Shown one piece after another: positions 1-8,969 of a DNA stretch of 51,185 nt. The stretch's first letter is position 1. The number at the start of each line of letters is the position of its first letter. The stretch lies in contig JAPPIT010000207.1 of assembly GCA_028820505.1 (NCBI GenBank), positions 1-51,185 of the forward strand, written 5' to 3'. The notes under the pieces are model-generated. The model was not told where the DNA came from. It did not search any database and saw only the letters and a list, made by a program, of their open reading frames with translations. A program made the position numbers and the translations under genes. The stretch is from Defluviicoccus sp. Lineage in GTDB: Bacteria > Pseudomonadota > Alphaproteobacteria > MPNO01.

Positions 1-1
1 A

Positions 2-196
2 GATGAGCGTGCCATTGAGCGGATAACCATCTCCACGGTCTGGCGGAACGCTTACGGCTTACGGGTTCGAAATGGAAATCCGCTGCCTCGCGCCGCCAAG
101 GGCCGTCCTGACTTTGAAAAAATTTGCATTCGTTTTGATGACTGGTCCGGTGATTCCGGTCTTTCACCGTCTGATGTCTGGACATTTATTCAATAA
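2..196 (+). CDS. 3' end of an unrecognised gene, partial
   Basis: An open frame runs from the window edge for 64 codons to a TAA stop. Its translation looks protein-like, with mixed composition (for example ERITISTVWRNAYGL and FEKICIRFDDWSGDSG), and it ends just before a block of palindromic repeats, a common place for a gene to end. Base composition is less GC-rich than in the genes that follow. I do not recognise the family. The start lies outside the window, so the call rests only on the open frame and its composition. Confidence 0.4.
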   Translation, partial: DERAIERITISTVWRNAYGLRVRNGNPLPRAAKGRPDFEKICIRFDDWSGDSGLSPSDVWTFIQ

Positions 197-235
197 ATAC
201 AGCAAGTTAGATGATGATCACCCAAAATCATCGAA

Positions 236-301
236 ACTTGTTCCGGGGTCCGGGGAAACCGGGCGAGAGCGGTGCCTGACAGTCTGGACCCCGGAACAAG
301 T
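236..301. repeat. Palindromic (REP-like) element, 16-bp arms
   Basis: Perfect 16-bp inverted arms at 236-251 and 286-301 (ACTTGTTCCGGGGTCC and its complement) can fold into a hairpin with a 34-nt loop. The core CCGGAACAAG/CTTGTTCCGG is shared with the larger elements at 364 and 10324, so they belong to one dispersed family. The 197-524 gap holds this element and the next, and I see no gene in it. Confidence 0.8.
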
Positions 302-363
302 CCGGGGTGACAGCAGGGGACACGGACGGGCGGTGCGCGCGTTCTCCGACACCTGGCCCCACC

Positions 364-477
364 CCGTCATGCCCGGACTTGTTCCGGGCATCCACGTCTT
401 TCGGTATCGCGGTATAAGCGGGCGCCGGCGAGGCGGCGAAGGGACGTGGATGCCCGGAACAAGTCCGGGCATGACGG
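364..477. repeat. Palindromic (REP-like) element, 35-bp arms
   Basis: Two perfect 35-bp inverted arms (364-398 and 443-477) flank a 44-nt centre. Each arm contains its own shorter palindrome, CCCGGACTTGTTCCGGG. Almost the same arms recur at 10324-10436. The element lies just beyond the 3' end of lpxK, where a long hairpin could stop transcription or protect the transcript end. Such dispersed palindromes are common in alphaproteobacteria. Confidence 0.85.
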
Positions 478-524
478 CATTGAGGGCGGCGGGGCGGCGT
501 TCCCGTCCCCGAGCCGGATACGCT

Positions 525-1520
525 CTATCGGACCCGGCCCGTAAGCCCTGCCCGGTCCTCGATCCCGTCGATGAGGGCTTCCGCCTCGGCGTCATCCTCC
601 CATTCCAGCGCGACATGGAGCACCCGGACCGTGTCCCGGTATGCGGGCGGCAGCCGGACCGCGTCCTTGGCGGTGGTCACCGGGATCGCATCGGCGGCAT
701 TCGCCGCGTCGACGAGGCTGGAAATCTCGGCCTCGTCGAACCGGCGATGATCCGGGAAGCCCTTCGCCGCCTCGATACGGCATCCGATCGCCGAAAGGGT
801 CCGGAAGAATTTTTCGGGGCGGGCGATGCCGGCGAAGGCCACCACCCGCGCTCCGGCGATGTCGGCGCTGTCGGCCCGCGGAACGAAACCGCCCCGGAGC
901 AGGGGAATCCGGTCCGGCAGGTCCCCTTCTATCCCCGCCTCGTCGGGACCGATGACGATAACCGCGTCCGCGCGGGCAAGACCGTCCGCCACCGGTTCGC
1001 GGAGCGGGCCCGCCGGCAGGAGCCTCCCGTTGCCGAAGCCGTAGGCGCCGTCGATCACGACGATGGAGAAGGCCTTTTCGATGGATGCGTTCTGGTGGCC
1101 GTCGTCCATGACCGCCACCGCCGCGCCCGCATCCGCCGCGGCCGCCGCGCCCGCCGGGCGGTCCGCCGCGACCCAGGTCGGCGCGACGCGGGCGAGCAGG
1201 AGCGGCTCGTCGCCCACCTCCGCCGCGCCGTGCCCTTCGGGATCGACCCGGAGCGGACCCTTTTGCCGCCCGCCGTAGCCGCGCGAGAGGAAGTGCACCG
1301 CGCGGCCGCGCGCGGCCAGTCTCTCGCCGAGCGCCAGCGCCACGGGCGTCTTGCCGGCGCCGCCCGCGACGAGGTTGCCGACGCAGACGACGGGTATGGG
1401 AGGGGAGACGGCGCGCGCCCCGCCGCGCCTCGATGCGGCGACCGCGCCGTACACAAGCGAGGCCGGGCCGAGCGCGCGGGCGAGGAAGCCGTCGCGCTGC
1501 CAGAATTCAGGCGTCCGCAC
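525..1520 (-). CDS. lpxK: Tetraacyldisaccharide 4'-kinase LpxK
   Basis: LpxK phosphorylates the 4' position of the lipid A disaccharide at the inner face of the cytoplasmic membrane. The chosen GTG start gives 331 residues, normal for the family, and overlaps the 3' end of waaA by 14 bases. A longer frame starting at 1610 would add 30 residues that look like waaA read out of frame. The P-loop GNLVAGGAGKT lies at about residues 48-58, and the family motif DDGHQN (usually DDGFQN) at 139-144. The short N-terminal segment EFWQRDG is typical. It is probably co-transcribed with waaA and msbA upstream. Palindromic repeats follow the stop codon. Confidence 0.93.
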   Translation of the reverse strand: MRTPEFWQRDGFLARALGPASLVYGAVAASRRGGARAVSPPIPVVCVGNLVAGGAGKTPVALALGERLAARGRAVHFLSRGYGGRQKGPLRVDPEGHGAAEVGDEPLLLARVAPTWVAADRPAGAAAAADAGAAVAVMDDGHQNASIEKAFSIVVIDGAYGFGNGRLLPAGPLREPVADGLARADAVIVIGPDEAGIEGDLPDRIPLLRGGFVPRADSADIAGARVVAFAGIARPEKFFRTLSAIGCRIEAAKGFPDHRRFDEAEISSLVDAANAADAIPVTTAKDAVRLPPAYRDTVRVLHVALEWEDDAEAEALIDGIEDRAGLTGRVR

Positions 1521-2814
1521 GTTGGGCGGCCTTGTCCAGATAGGGTGCGATCTCGTCCACGACGGCGCCGAGAATCCGCGCCTTGCCCCGCGCCACCTCA
1601 GCCGCCGCATCGCAGCTTCGGGAGCGCATCGACTCGTCGCTCAGCAGGGAGGCGACGGCGTTTCCCAGGGCGTCGTCGGTCTCGACCCGGATGCTGCCGC
1701 CGGCTCGAACCATCTCGGCGGCGATCTCCTCGAAATTCGCCATGTGCGGGCCGTGCAGAATGGCGCAGTCGAGCCGCGCGGGCTCCAGCAGGTTCTGCCC
1801 GCCGCGGGGAACCAGCGAGCCGCCGACGAACCCCACCCCGGCGAGACGGTAGAACAGGCCGAGCTCGCCGAGACCGTCCGCGACGTAGATCTCCGAATCG
1901 GGCGCCTCCTTCGCCGAACGCAGCGCGACCGCGTGGCCCGCCTCGCGAAGCGTCGACGCGATCCCGGGTCCGCGCTCGGGATGGCGCGGCACCAGGATCA
2001 GCAGCGCCTCCGGCAGGCGGGCGCGGATCGCGGCGTGGGCGGCGGCGAGCCGCGCTTCTTCCCCTTCGTGGGTGCTCGCACCCAGCCAGACCGGCCGCCC
2101 CGCGCACGTCTCCGCCAGCAGATCGAGTGCCGCGGCGTCGCAGGGAAGCTCGGGCGCCGCGAGCTTGAGATTGCCCAGGCAGCGGACGTCGCGCGCGCCC
2201 AGCGTACGGAACCGCGCCGCGTCGTCGTCCGTCTGGGCGAGACACAGGGCGAAGCTCCGCAGCAGGCGGCGGGCGAGCCCGGGGAGCCGCCGCCAGTTGC
2301 GGAACGACCGCCGCGACATGCGCCCGTTGACCAGCAGCGCCGGTATCGAACGCGCGTCCAGCGCGTCGATCGTCGCCGGCCAGAGCTCGGATTCGATGCG
2401 AAGCGCGAGATCGGGCCGCCAGTGATCGAGAAACGCGCCGACCCAGCCGGGCCGGTCGACCGGGGCGAACTGGTGGATGGCGCCGGCGGGCAGACGGTCG
2501 GCCATCAGACGCGCGGAGGTCACCGTGCCCGTGGTGATCAGCTGGCCGAGCCGCGGCCACCGCTCCCCGATCGTCTCGACCAGGGGCAGGAACGAGATCG
2601 ATTCCCCGACGCTCGCCGCATGGAGCCACACCAGCGGTCCGGACGGGCGTGCGCGGGAGGGCATGCCGAACCGCTCGCCGACGCGCTCCGGGTCCTCCTT
2701 GCCGATGCGGGTCCTGCGATCGAGATACCGCCGCAGCACGGCGCCGCCCGCCGTGGACGCGGCGCAGTAGAGGCCGAGCGTCAGGCCGGGCCCGCGGCGA
2801 GGCGGAGCGGTCAT
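1507..2814 (-). CDS. waaA: 3-deoxy-D-manno-octulosonic acid transferase WaaA (KdtA)
   Basis: This GT-B glycosyltransferase adds Kdo residues from CMP-Kdo to lipid IVA. The 435 residues fit the family. Visible features are an N-terminal hydrophobic stretch, the acceptor-domain motif HAASVGE at 65-71 whose Glu is the expected catalytic base, the segment LVPRHPERG at 275-282, and the donor-site motif GSLVPRGGQNLLEPA at about 332-346. It lies 21 bases after msbA and overlaps lpxK, so the three form a lipid A assembly and export set. Whether it adds one or two Kdo units cannot be read from the sequence. Confidence 0.94.
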   Translation of the reverse strand: MTAPPRRGPGLTLGLYCAASTAGGAVLRRYLDRRTRIGKEDPERVGERFGMPSRARPSGPLVWLHAASVGESISFLPLVETIGERWPRLGQLITTGTVTSARLMADRLPAGAIHQFAPVDRPGWVGAFLDHWRPDLALRIESELWPATIDALDARSIPALLVNGRMSRRSFRNWRRLPGLARRLLRSFALCLAQTDDDAARFRTLGARDVRCLGNLKLAAPELPCDAAALDLLAETCAGRPVWLGASTHEGEEARLAAAHAAIRARLPEALLILVPRHPERGPGIASTLREAGHAVALRSAKEAPDSEIYVADGLGELGLFYRLAGVGFVGGSLVPRGGQNLLEPARLDCAILHGPHMANFEEIAAEMVRAGGSIRVETDDALGNAVASLLSDESMRSRSCDAAAEVARGKARILGAVVDEIAPYLDKAAQRADA

Positions 2815-2835
2815 CCTCTCGGCCCGGCCGCCCGT

Positions 2836-4668
2836 CTACTCCGCGGCGTCGGATGCCGCGGCCAGCTCGGGTTCCGGGGCGTTCTCGATATCGACGAACT
2901 GGAGCGCATATTGCCGCGCGTAGGCGCCGCCCGCCGCGATCAGCCCGGCATGGGTGCCGGACTCGACGATCCGGCCGTGCTCGATGACGTAGATCAGATC
3001 CGACCCCACCACCGTGGACAGGCGATGGGCGATTACGATCGTCGTCCGGCCTTTCTTGAGACGGTCGAGCGCCGCCCGAACCGCGCGTTCCGATTCGGTG
3101 TCGAGCGAGGACGTGGCCTCGTCGAGCAGCAGGATGGGCGCATCCTTGAGCATCGCCCGCGCGATGGATATCCGCTGGCGCTGGCCGCCGGAGAGGCGCT
3201 CGCCGAGCTCGCCCGCCTGCGTGTCGTAACCGTCCGGCAGCGCCTCGATGAAGTCGTGCGCCCCGGCGTCCTTCGCGGCCGTAACGATCTCGTCCATCGT
3301 CGCGTCCCGGCGGCCGTAGCCGATATTGTCGCGGATCGTGTCGTTGAACAGGGTCACCTCCTGGCTCACCAGCGCGATCGAGTCCCGGAGCGAGGCGAGG
3401 GTGACCCGGCGTATGTGCTGTCCGTCGACGCTTACCGTTCCTTCATCGACGTCGTAGAAGCGCGGGATCAGGTTCAGGAGCGTCGACTTGCCCGCGCCCG
3501 ACGGGCCGACCAGCGCGATCGTCGCGCCCCCGGGCGCGACGAGATCGACGCCGGCGATCGCCGGAACGCCGGGGATGTAGGAGAAGCGGACCTTCTCGAA
3601 GCGGATTTCCCCGCCGGCGACCGAGAGCGGCTTGGCGTCGGGCGCATCGACGATATCGGGCTCGATATCGAGCACCGCGAACACGCGCTGCGTCGAGGCG
3701 AGGCCCTCCTGCAACAGATTGTTGAGCGACGCCAGCGCCTTGAGCGGCTGATACGCTCGAACCAGGGCGATGATGAACGAGCCGAACGTGCCGGGCGTGG
3801 TCGTTCCCTCGATCACCAGGCTGCCGCCCACCAGGATGACCACGGCGATCACCGTGCCGCCGAGCGTCTCCATCACCGGCCGGGTGATCGCGGCGATCCG
3901 GGCCGCCCGGTAGGAACGCTTGAAGACCTGCGCGATCGCCGAATTCGCGCGGTCGATCTCGCTCCGCTCCATGCGAAAGGCCTTGATGAGCCGGGCCGCG
4001 GGAAAGCTCTCGTCGAGACGGATCGTGAGATCGGCGATCCGCGCCTGGGTGATGGAGGAGGCGCGCCTTATCCTCCGACCGATGGAGACGATGGGCCATA
4101 TCACGCAGGGAAATACGAAGAGGGCGATCAGCGCCAGCAGCCATTCCTGGTAGAACATCAACCCGATCAGGCCGATCAGCAGGAGCGTGTCCTTGACGAA
4201 CCCCGTCATCGCGCGGACCAGGGTCGTGCTCAGCATGGATGCGTCGCCGGTAAAGCGCGAGATCAGGTTGCCGGTATCCGTGTTGACGAAGAAGCCCAGA
4301 TCGGCGGACATCAGCTTGACGTACATGTCGCGCCGGAAATCGGCGACGATACGCTGGCCCACCCAGGCCATGAGGACCGCCTGACCGTAGAAGGCGCCCC
4401 CGATCAGCACCGACATCGCCAGGATGGCGAGCGAAATCGGATAGAGCAGATCCTCCTTGCCGGCGATGAAAACGTCGTCCAGCGCCGGCTGCATCAGCCA
4501 TATGATGCCCGCGTTCCCCGCCGCGATCGCGACCATGCACAGGAGCGCGCCCGCGATGGGGGCGAAATACCCTCGTATACGCTCGCGCAGCAGCCGGCGC
4601 ACGAGCGCCCTGGTGCTCGACCGGGCGGCGACTCCCGCCGAAAGGCCCTGGCTGTGCGGACTAGACAT
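2836..4668 (-). CDS. msbA: MsbA-type lipid A export ABC transporter (permease-ATPase fusion)
   Basis: A half-size ABC exporter of 610 residues. An N-terminal six-helix membrane domain spans about 35-330 and a nucleotide-binding domain about 352-600. The Walker A motif GPSGAGKST lies at 388-396, the signature LSGGQRQR at 493-500, Walker B LLLDEATSSLD at 513-523, and the switch His in IAHRLST near 548. The family flips lipid A-core or other lipids across the inner membrane. Location directly before waaA and lpxK supports lipid A as substrate. Related exporters move other lipids or drugs, so substrate assignment is by context. Confidence 0.88.
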   Translation of the reverse strand: MSSPHSQGLSAGVAARSSTRALVRRLLRERIRGYFAPIAGALLCMVAIAAGNAGIIWLMQPALDDVFIAGKEDLLYPISLAILAMSVLIGGAFYGQAVLMAWVGQRIVADFRRDMYVKLMSADLGFFVNTDTGNLISRFTGDASMLSTTLVRAMTGFVKDTLLLIGLIGLMFYQEWLLALIALFVFPCVIWPIVSIGRRIRRASSITQARIADLTIRLDESFPAARLIKAFRMERSEIDRANSAIAQVFKRSYRAARIAAITRPVMETLGGTVIAVVILVGGSLVIEGTTTPGTFGSFIIALVRAYQPLKALASLNNLLQEGLASTQRVFAVLDIEPDIVDAPDAKPLSVAGGEIRFEKVRFSYIPGVPAIAGVDLVAPGGATIALVGPSGAGKSTLLNLIPRFYDVDEGTVSVDGQHIRRVTLASLRDSIALVSQEVTLFNDTIRDNIGYGRRDATMDEIVTAAKDAGAHDFIEALPDGYDTQAGELGERLSGGQRQRISIARAMLKDAPILLLDEATSSLDTESERAVRAALDRLKKGRTTIVIAHRLSTVVGSDLIYVIEHGRIVESGTHAGLIAAGGAYARQYALQFVDIENAPEPELAAASDAAE

Positions 4669-4723
4669 TTGCGGTCCGGCAAAGATCGGGGTCGGAGTCT
4701 ATCACGATGCGCCCGCGCGGGCT

Positions 4724-6067
4724 TCAGATGCCCGCTATCGTCATTCCGTCGATCCGGATCGTCGGCGCGTCGACCCCGGACCGGAATTCCAAATCGTCCG
4801 CCGGCGTCAGCTTGGCGAACATGTCCTTCAGGTTGCCGGCCACCGTGACCTCGCTGACGGGGTAGGCGATCTCCCCCTTCTCGATCCAGTACCCGGTCGC
4901 GCCCCGGCTGTAGTCGCCGGTCACCCCGTTCACCCCCATCCCGATCAGCTCGGTCACGTAGAAACCGCTTTCGATTTCGCCGATCAGCGTGGCGGGCGAC
5001 AGGGCGCCCGGCTGCATCCAGAGATTGGACACCGCGGGGGAGGGCGGCGAGGCCGTGCCGCGCGACGCGTGACCGGTGGTTTCCAGCCCGAGCTGGCGCG
5101 CGGACGCGAGATCGAGGATCCAGGTCTGGAGAACGCCGTCCTCGACCGCCATGCGCCGCGCGTTGGCGACGCCTTCGGCATCGAACGGCTTGGATCGCAG
5201 GCCGCGCGGGCGGTGCGGGTCGTCGACGATATCGATCCCCTTGGGAAACACCCGTTCTCCCAGCCGGTCCTTGAGGAAGGAGGTGCCGCGGGCAACGGAA
5301 GGGCCGCCGATCGCGCCCGCGAGATGGCGCAGCAGCCCGCCCGCCACGCGCCTGTCGTAGACCACCGGGACCTGGGCGGTCTCGACCTTGCGCGCGCCGA
5401 GCCGCCGGACCGCGCGCTCGCCCGCGTTGCGGCCGATCTCCGCCGCGGTGCGCAGGTCGCCGCCGTAGACGGCGGTATGAAAGTCGTAATCCCGTTCCAT
5501 CGCCGTCCCCTCGCCGGCGAGGACGGACGCGGCGACGCTTTGCGACGACGTGGCATAGCGCTGGGCGAAGCCGTTGGTGGCGGCGAGCGCTATGGTCGAA
5601 CGGCTCCAGCCCGCCTCGGCGCCTTCCGAATTGGTGACGCCCTCGACGGCCCGCGCCGCGTCCTCCGCCTCGGCGGCGCGGGCGACGAGGCTCTCGGTCT
5701 CGGGTTCTTCCGGATCGCAGATGTCGAGCGTTTCGACATCGGTGGCGATCTGGTCCGCATCGGCGATGCCGCAATAGGGATCTTCCGGCGCGGCGCGCGC
5801 CATCGCCATCGCGCGTTCCACCAGCGGGTCGAGCGACGCACGCGCGAAATCGGTGGTCGACACGATCGCCTGCCGCCGGCCCACCATCACCCGGAGCCCG
5901 AGGTCCCGGCTTTCCGAGCGTTCGAGCTTTTCCGACTTGCCGAGGCGCTGCGCGACCTCGAGCGACGCCGCTTCGAAGAAAACCGCATCCGCGCTGTCGG
6001 CGCCCGCCTTCCGGGCGGCGGCGAGGAGGTCGGCGAGTAGTTCCAGGGGGTCCGAAACGGCGGTCAT
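4724..6067 (-). CDS. pmbA: PmbA/TldE-type metalloprotease subunit
   Basis: The 447-residue protein has the length and segments of PmbA (TldE), the partner of TldD in a heteromeric cytoplasmic protease that processes small peptides such as microcin B17 and affects gyrase-targeting toxins. I find no HExxxH zinc motif, as expected for PmbA and unlike TldD. The C-terminal part contains the conserved stretch ELIGMGVNGVTGDYSRGA. The frame stays open far upstream, but the ATG at 6067 gives the family length and follows ubiD by 35 bases. No tldD is present in the window. Confidence 0.88.
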   Translation of the reverse strand: MTAVSDPLELLADLLAAARKAGADSADAVFFEAASLEVAQRLGKSEKLERSESRDLGLRVMVGRRQAIVSTTDFARASLDPLVERAMAMARAAPEDPYCGIADADQIATDVETLDICDPEEPETESLVARAAEAEDAARAVEGVTNSEGAEAGWSRSTIALAATNGFAQRYATSSQSVAASVLAGEGTAMERDYDFHTAVYGGDLRTAAEIGRNAGERAVRRLGARKVETAQVPVVYDRRVAGGLLRHLAGAIGGPSVARGTSFLKDRLGERVFPKGIDIVDDPHRPRGLRSKPFDAEGVANARRMAVEDGVLQTWILDLASARQLGLETTGHASRGTASPPSPAVSNLWMQPGALSPATLIGEIESGFYVTELIGMGVNGVTGDYSRGATGYWIEKGEIAYPVSEVTVAGNLKDMFAKLTPADDLEFRSGVDAPTIRIDGMTIAGI

Positions 6068-6102
6068 TCTGGGCTCCGGTTTCGCGGCAGTGCCGGTCGG
6101 GG

Positions 6103-7623
6103 TCAGCGCCAGATGGGATCGCCGGAGCCGGGCAGCCCGTACTCCGACCATCTGCGCGTGACCTCCGCGATTACGTCTTCGTCCATCCGGATCGGCCGGC
6201 CCCACGGGCGGGCGGTCTCCGGCGGTATCTTGGCGGTGGCGTCGATCCCCAGCTTGGCGCCGAGCCCGGGCTCGGGAGACGCGAAATCGAGCGTGTCGAT
6301 GGGCGTGTTCTCGATGACCGTGAGATCCCGCGCCGGGTCGACATTGGTGGCGATCGCCCAGACCACGTCGGTCCAGCGCCTGATGTCGAGTTCCGCATCC
6401 ACCACGATCACGAACTTGGTGTACATGAACTGCCGGAGGTACGACCAGACCGCCATCATGATCCGCCTGGCGTGGCCCGGATACTCTTTCCTGAGCCCCA
6501 CCACGGCGACGCGATAGCTGCACGCCTCCGGCGGCAGCCAGAAATCGGCGATCTCCGGAAACTGCTGGATGAGGAGGGGAACGAAGACCTCGTTGAGCGC
6601 CTCGCCCAGCACCGACGGCTCGTCCGGCGGACGCCCGGTGAAGGTCGTGAGGTAAATCGGATCGCGCCGCATCGTCATCGCCGACACGGTGAATACGGGA
6701 AAGCGGTCGGCGGGGTTGTAATAGCCCGTGTGGTCGCCGTACGGCCCCTCGTCGCCGTATTCGTCGAGCGAGACTTCCCCTTCGAGCACGATCTCCGCGT
6801 CGGCCGGCACCTGCAGCGGAACGGTCTTGCAGTCGACCAGGTCGATCCGGCGTTCGCGCAGCAGGCCGGCGAAGCGGTACTCCGACATCGTTTCCGGCAC
6901 CGGCGCGACGGCGGCGACGATGATCGCAGGGTTGGCGCCGATGACCGCGGCGGCCGGCAGGGACCGCGCCCCGGCGTCCGCGGTTTCGGCGCGCTCGGCA
7001 TGGTGGCGGGCGCCGCCCCGGTGCCGAAGCCAGCGCATCAGGGTGGTGTTCCGCCCGGTCACCTGCATGCGGTAGATGCCGAGATTGGTCCGGCCGCGCG
7101 CGTCGGCGGTCGCCACCAGCGGCCATGTGATCAGCGGCGCCGGCTCGTCCGGCCAGCACCGCTGCACCGGAAGCCGCGCGAGGTCGATATCGTCGCCCGT
7201 CAGCACGATCTCCTGACAGGGCGCGCTCTTCACCGTGCGCGGCTTCATCGCCATCGCGGTCTTGACGAGCGGCAGCATCCCCGCCGCCTCGCGCCAGCCG
7301 CCCGGCGGTTCGGGCTGGCGCAGGAAGGCGAGCTGCTCGCCGAGCGCGCGCAGCGCCCCCGGTTCGCGCCCCATCCCCCAGGCGACTCGCTCCACCGTGC
7401 CGAACAGGTTGGCGAGCACCGGCATTTCGGAGGGCGTCCCGTCCGCCTTCACGGGGCGTTCGAAAATCACCGCGGGACCGCCCTCGGCCAGCAGCCGCGT
7501 CTGGATCTCGGTCATTTCGAGCGCGGTCGAGACCGGGCCGGAGACGCGCACCAGCCGGCCCTCGCTCTCCAGCCGGTCGACGAACGCCCGCAGATCGGCG
7601 TAGCTCCTGACGGCTGCGTTCAT
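6103..7623 (-). CDS. ubiD: UbiD-family decarboxylase
   Basis: The 506-residue protein belongs to the UbiD family, which uses prenylated FMN to decarboxylate aromatic or unsaturated acids. The typical member removes the carboxylate of 4-hydroxy-3-polyprenylbenzoate in ubiquinone synthesis. Segments NLGIYRMQVTGRN and DEYGDEGPYGDHTGYY carry the expected cofactor-binding and acidic catalytic residues. It lies between the F0 ATPase genes and pmbA on the same strand. A ubiquinone role is the default reading, but catabolic UbiD homologues look alike, and the prenyl-FMN synthase UbiX is not in the window. Confidence 0.88.
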   Translation of the reverse strand: MNAAVRSYADLRAFVDRLESEGRLVRVSGPVSTALEMTEIQTRLLAEGGPAVIFERPVKADGTPSEMPVLANLFGTVERVAWGMGREPGALRALGEQLAFLRQPEPPGGWREAAGMLPLVKTAMAMKPRTVKSAPCQEIVLTGDDIDLARLPVQRCWPDEPAPLITWPLVATADARGRTNLGIYRMQVTGRNTTLMRWLRHRGGARHHAERAETADAGARSLPAAAVIGANPAIIVAAVAPVPETMSEYRFAGLLRERRIDLVDCKTVPLQVPADAEIVLEGEVSLDEYGDEGPYGDHTGYYNPADRFPVFTVSAMTMRRDPIYLTTFTGRPPDEPSVLGEALNEVFVPLLIQQFPEIADFWLPPEACSYRVAVVGLRKEYPGHARRIMMAVWSYLRQFMYTKFVIVVDAELDIRRWTDVVWAIATNVDPARDLTVIENTPIDTLDFASPEPGLGAKLGIDATAKIPPETARPWGRPIRMDEDVIAEVTRRWSEYGLPGSGDPIWR

Positions 7624-7707
7624 GGACCGGCTTTCCGGGCGTCGGCGTAACGGCGCCTGTCATGCTGCCAAAGCGCGGCGCGCTTGGCCATGGCGCCGAA
7701 AGGCGGA

Positions 7708-8190
7708 TCAGTTGAGATGCCGGGGAAGGTCCTGGACCGCGTCGTCGATCAGCACGGCCGCCCGGTCCTCGCCGAGGCGCTCGCCGATCACGCGCGCCGT
7801 GGCCGCGATCGCGATATCCACCGCGGCGTCGCGCACAGCGCGCACGGCGTCGGTCTCGGCCTGGGCAATCTTTTCCTGGGCGAGCGCCTTCCGGCGCTCG
7901 ACGGTGCGTTCGAGGTTTTCGACCGCCTCCGCCCGCAGCCGCTCGGCTTCGCCGCGCGCCTGCTCGATCATCTGCTCCGCCTCGCGCGCGGCGTCGCGCT
8001 GCTTGCGCTGGTATTCCGCCAGCAGGTGCTGCGCCTCTTCGTGCAGGGTCCGGGCTTCGTCGAGGGTTTGCTGGATCCGCTCGCTTCTCGCGTCGAGTCC
8101 CTGGGTTGCGCCGCGCCACACGGGCCTCGCCACGCCCGCGACCAGAATGACGAAGCCCACGGCGACCCAGAATTCCGGCGTCGACAGCAT
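7708..8190 (-). CDS. atpF: F0 ATP synthase subunit b
   Basis: The second of two tandem b-type genes, 160 residues: one N-terminal membrane helix (about 5-25) followed by a long charged, Ala-rich helix typical of the peripheral stalk that links F0 to F1. Its ATG shares one base with the stop codon of the gene before it (TGATG), indicating translational coupling. Alphaproteobacteria often carry two different b subunits that form a heterodimer. The assignment of b versus b' follows the usual gene order rather than a decisive motif. Confidence 0.9.
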   Translation of the reverse strand: MLSTPEFWVAVGFVILVAGVARPVWRGATQGLDARSERIQQTLDEARTLHEEAQHLLAEYQRKQRDAAREAEQMIEQARGEAERLRAEAVENLERTVERRKALAQEKIAQAETDAVRAVRDAAVDIAIAATARVIGERLGEDRAAVLIDDAVQDLPRHLN

Positions 8191-8684
8191 CAGCCGCGCT
8201 CTTTCATGACCTGTCCCACCGCGGCCTCCGCCGCGGCCCGGTCCGCCGCCGTTCCCGTCAGGCGTTCGGCGGCGAGCCCCGCCAGCTCGACCGCGATCGA
8301 TTCCACGTCCGCCATCGCCTGTTCGCGCGCCGCCTCGATGCGCGCCTCGCCCGCCGCCGCTTCCTCGGCGAGCCGGGCGGTCAGCGCCTCGTTCCGCTCC
8401 GCCGCTTCCGCCGCGAAGCGCTCCGCGCTGTCGCGCAGGATCGCCTGGGCTTCGGCGCGCGCCCCGGCGGCCGCCTCCTCGTAAGCGGCGAGCACCGTCT
8501 CGGCCTCCGCCTTGAGCTCGGCCGCCTTCCGGAGGTCGCCGTCTATGCGCTCCTGCCGGGTCGCCAGGATCTGCGAGATCCGGGGCAGCGCCGAGCGCCA
8601 GAGAACGAGGTAGAGGATACCGAACGTCAGCACCAGCCAGACGACCTGGCTGAGATAGGTATCGATCTGTTCGAGCTGAGGCAT
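8190..8684 (-). CDS. atpF': F0 ATP synthase subunit b'
   Basis: The first of two tandem b-type genes, 164 residues. An N-terminal membrane helix containing VVWLVLTFGILYLVLW is followed by a long Ala/Glu/Arg-rich coiled helix for the stator stalk. Its position directly after atpE is where b' normally lies in alphaproteobacterial and phototroph F0 operons. It is coupled to the downstream b gene by a TGATG overlap. Confidence 0.9.
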   Translation of the reverse strand: MPQLEQIDTYLSQVVWLVLTFGILYLVLWRSALPRISQILATRQERIDGDLRKAAELKAEAETVLAAYEEAAAGARAEAQAILRDSAERFAAEAAERNEALTARLAEEAAAGEARIEAAREQAMADVESIAVELAGLAAERLTGTAADRAAAEAAVGQVMKERG

Positions 8685-8714
8685 GGCGGCGCCGGACGGC
8701 GGGCGGGCGGACCG

Positions 8715-8939
8715 CTAGCCGAACAGGATGACCAGCGCGACCACCAGCGCGAAGAGCGCGATGGCCTCGACGAGGGCGAAGCCCAGCATCGTCATCGGGA
8801 AGACGTCGCCCCGGGCCGCCGGGTTGCGCGCCACCGCCGAGATGAACGACGAGAAGATCGCGCCGATCCCGATGCCGGACCCGACCACGCCGATGACCGC
8901 GAGTCCGGCGCCGATGACCTTGGCTGCTTCAAGCTCCAT
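8715..8939 (-). CDS. atpE: F0 ATP synthase subunit c
   Basis: The 74-residue proteolipid forms the rotor ring. Two membrane helices are joined by a polar loop with RNP at 38-40, and the ion-binding carboxylate is Glu58 in the second helix (FALVEAIALF). I see no extra sodium-binding polar residues, so protons are the likely ion. The frame opens ten codons earlier, but the ATG at 8939 gives the family length and the usual MELEAAK beginning. It lies 30 bases after atpB. Confidence 0.95.
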   Translation of the reverse strand: MELEAAKVIGAGLAVIGVVGSGIGIGAIFSSFISAVARNPAARGDVFPMTMLGFALVEAIALFALVVALVILFG

Positions 8940-8969
8940 GATGTCCCCTCTTTCGGAATATGCGCCCAC

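Noticed and set aside
55..90. tRNA-like GGTTCGAAAT at the start of the window
   Set aside because: It matches the T-loop word only. No acceptor stem, anticodon stem or CCA end can be formed, and an open frame runs through it.
364..477. CRISPR-like repeats
   Set aside because: Only two inverted arms per locus, without regular direct repeats or spacers, and no cas genes in the window.
2836..4668. A multidrug exporter rather than MsbA
   Set aside because: Possible on motifs alone, but the setting directly before waaA and lpxK favours lipid A export.
1351..4848. A plus-strand open frame of more than 1100 codons across waaA and msbA
   Set aside because: It is the antisense of well-supported genes, rich in Arg, Ala and Asp with no family pattern, as expected for high-GC codon bias.
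6068..8119. N-terminal extension of pmbA by more than 680 codons
   Set aside because: The extension runs through ubiD and atpF out of frame. The ATG at 6067 gives the family length.
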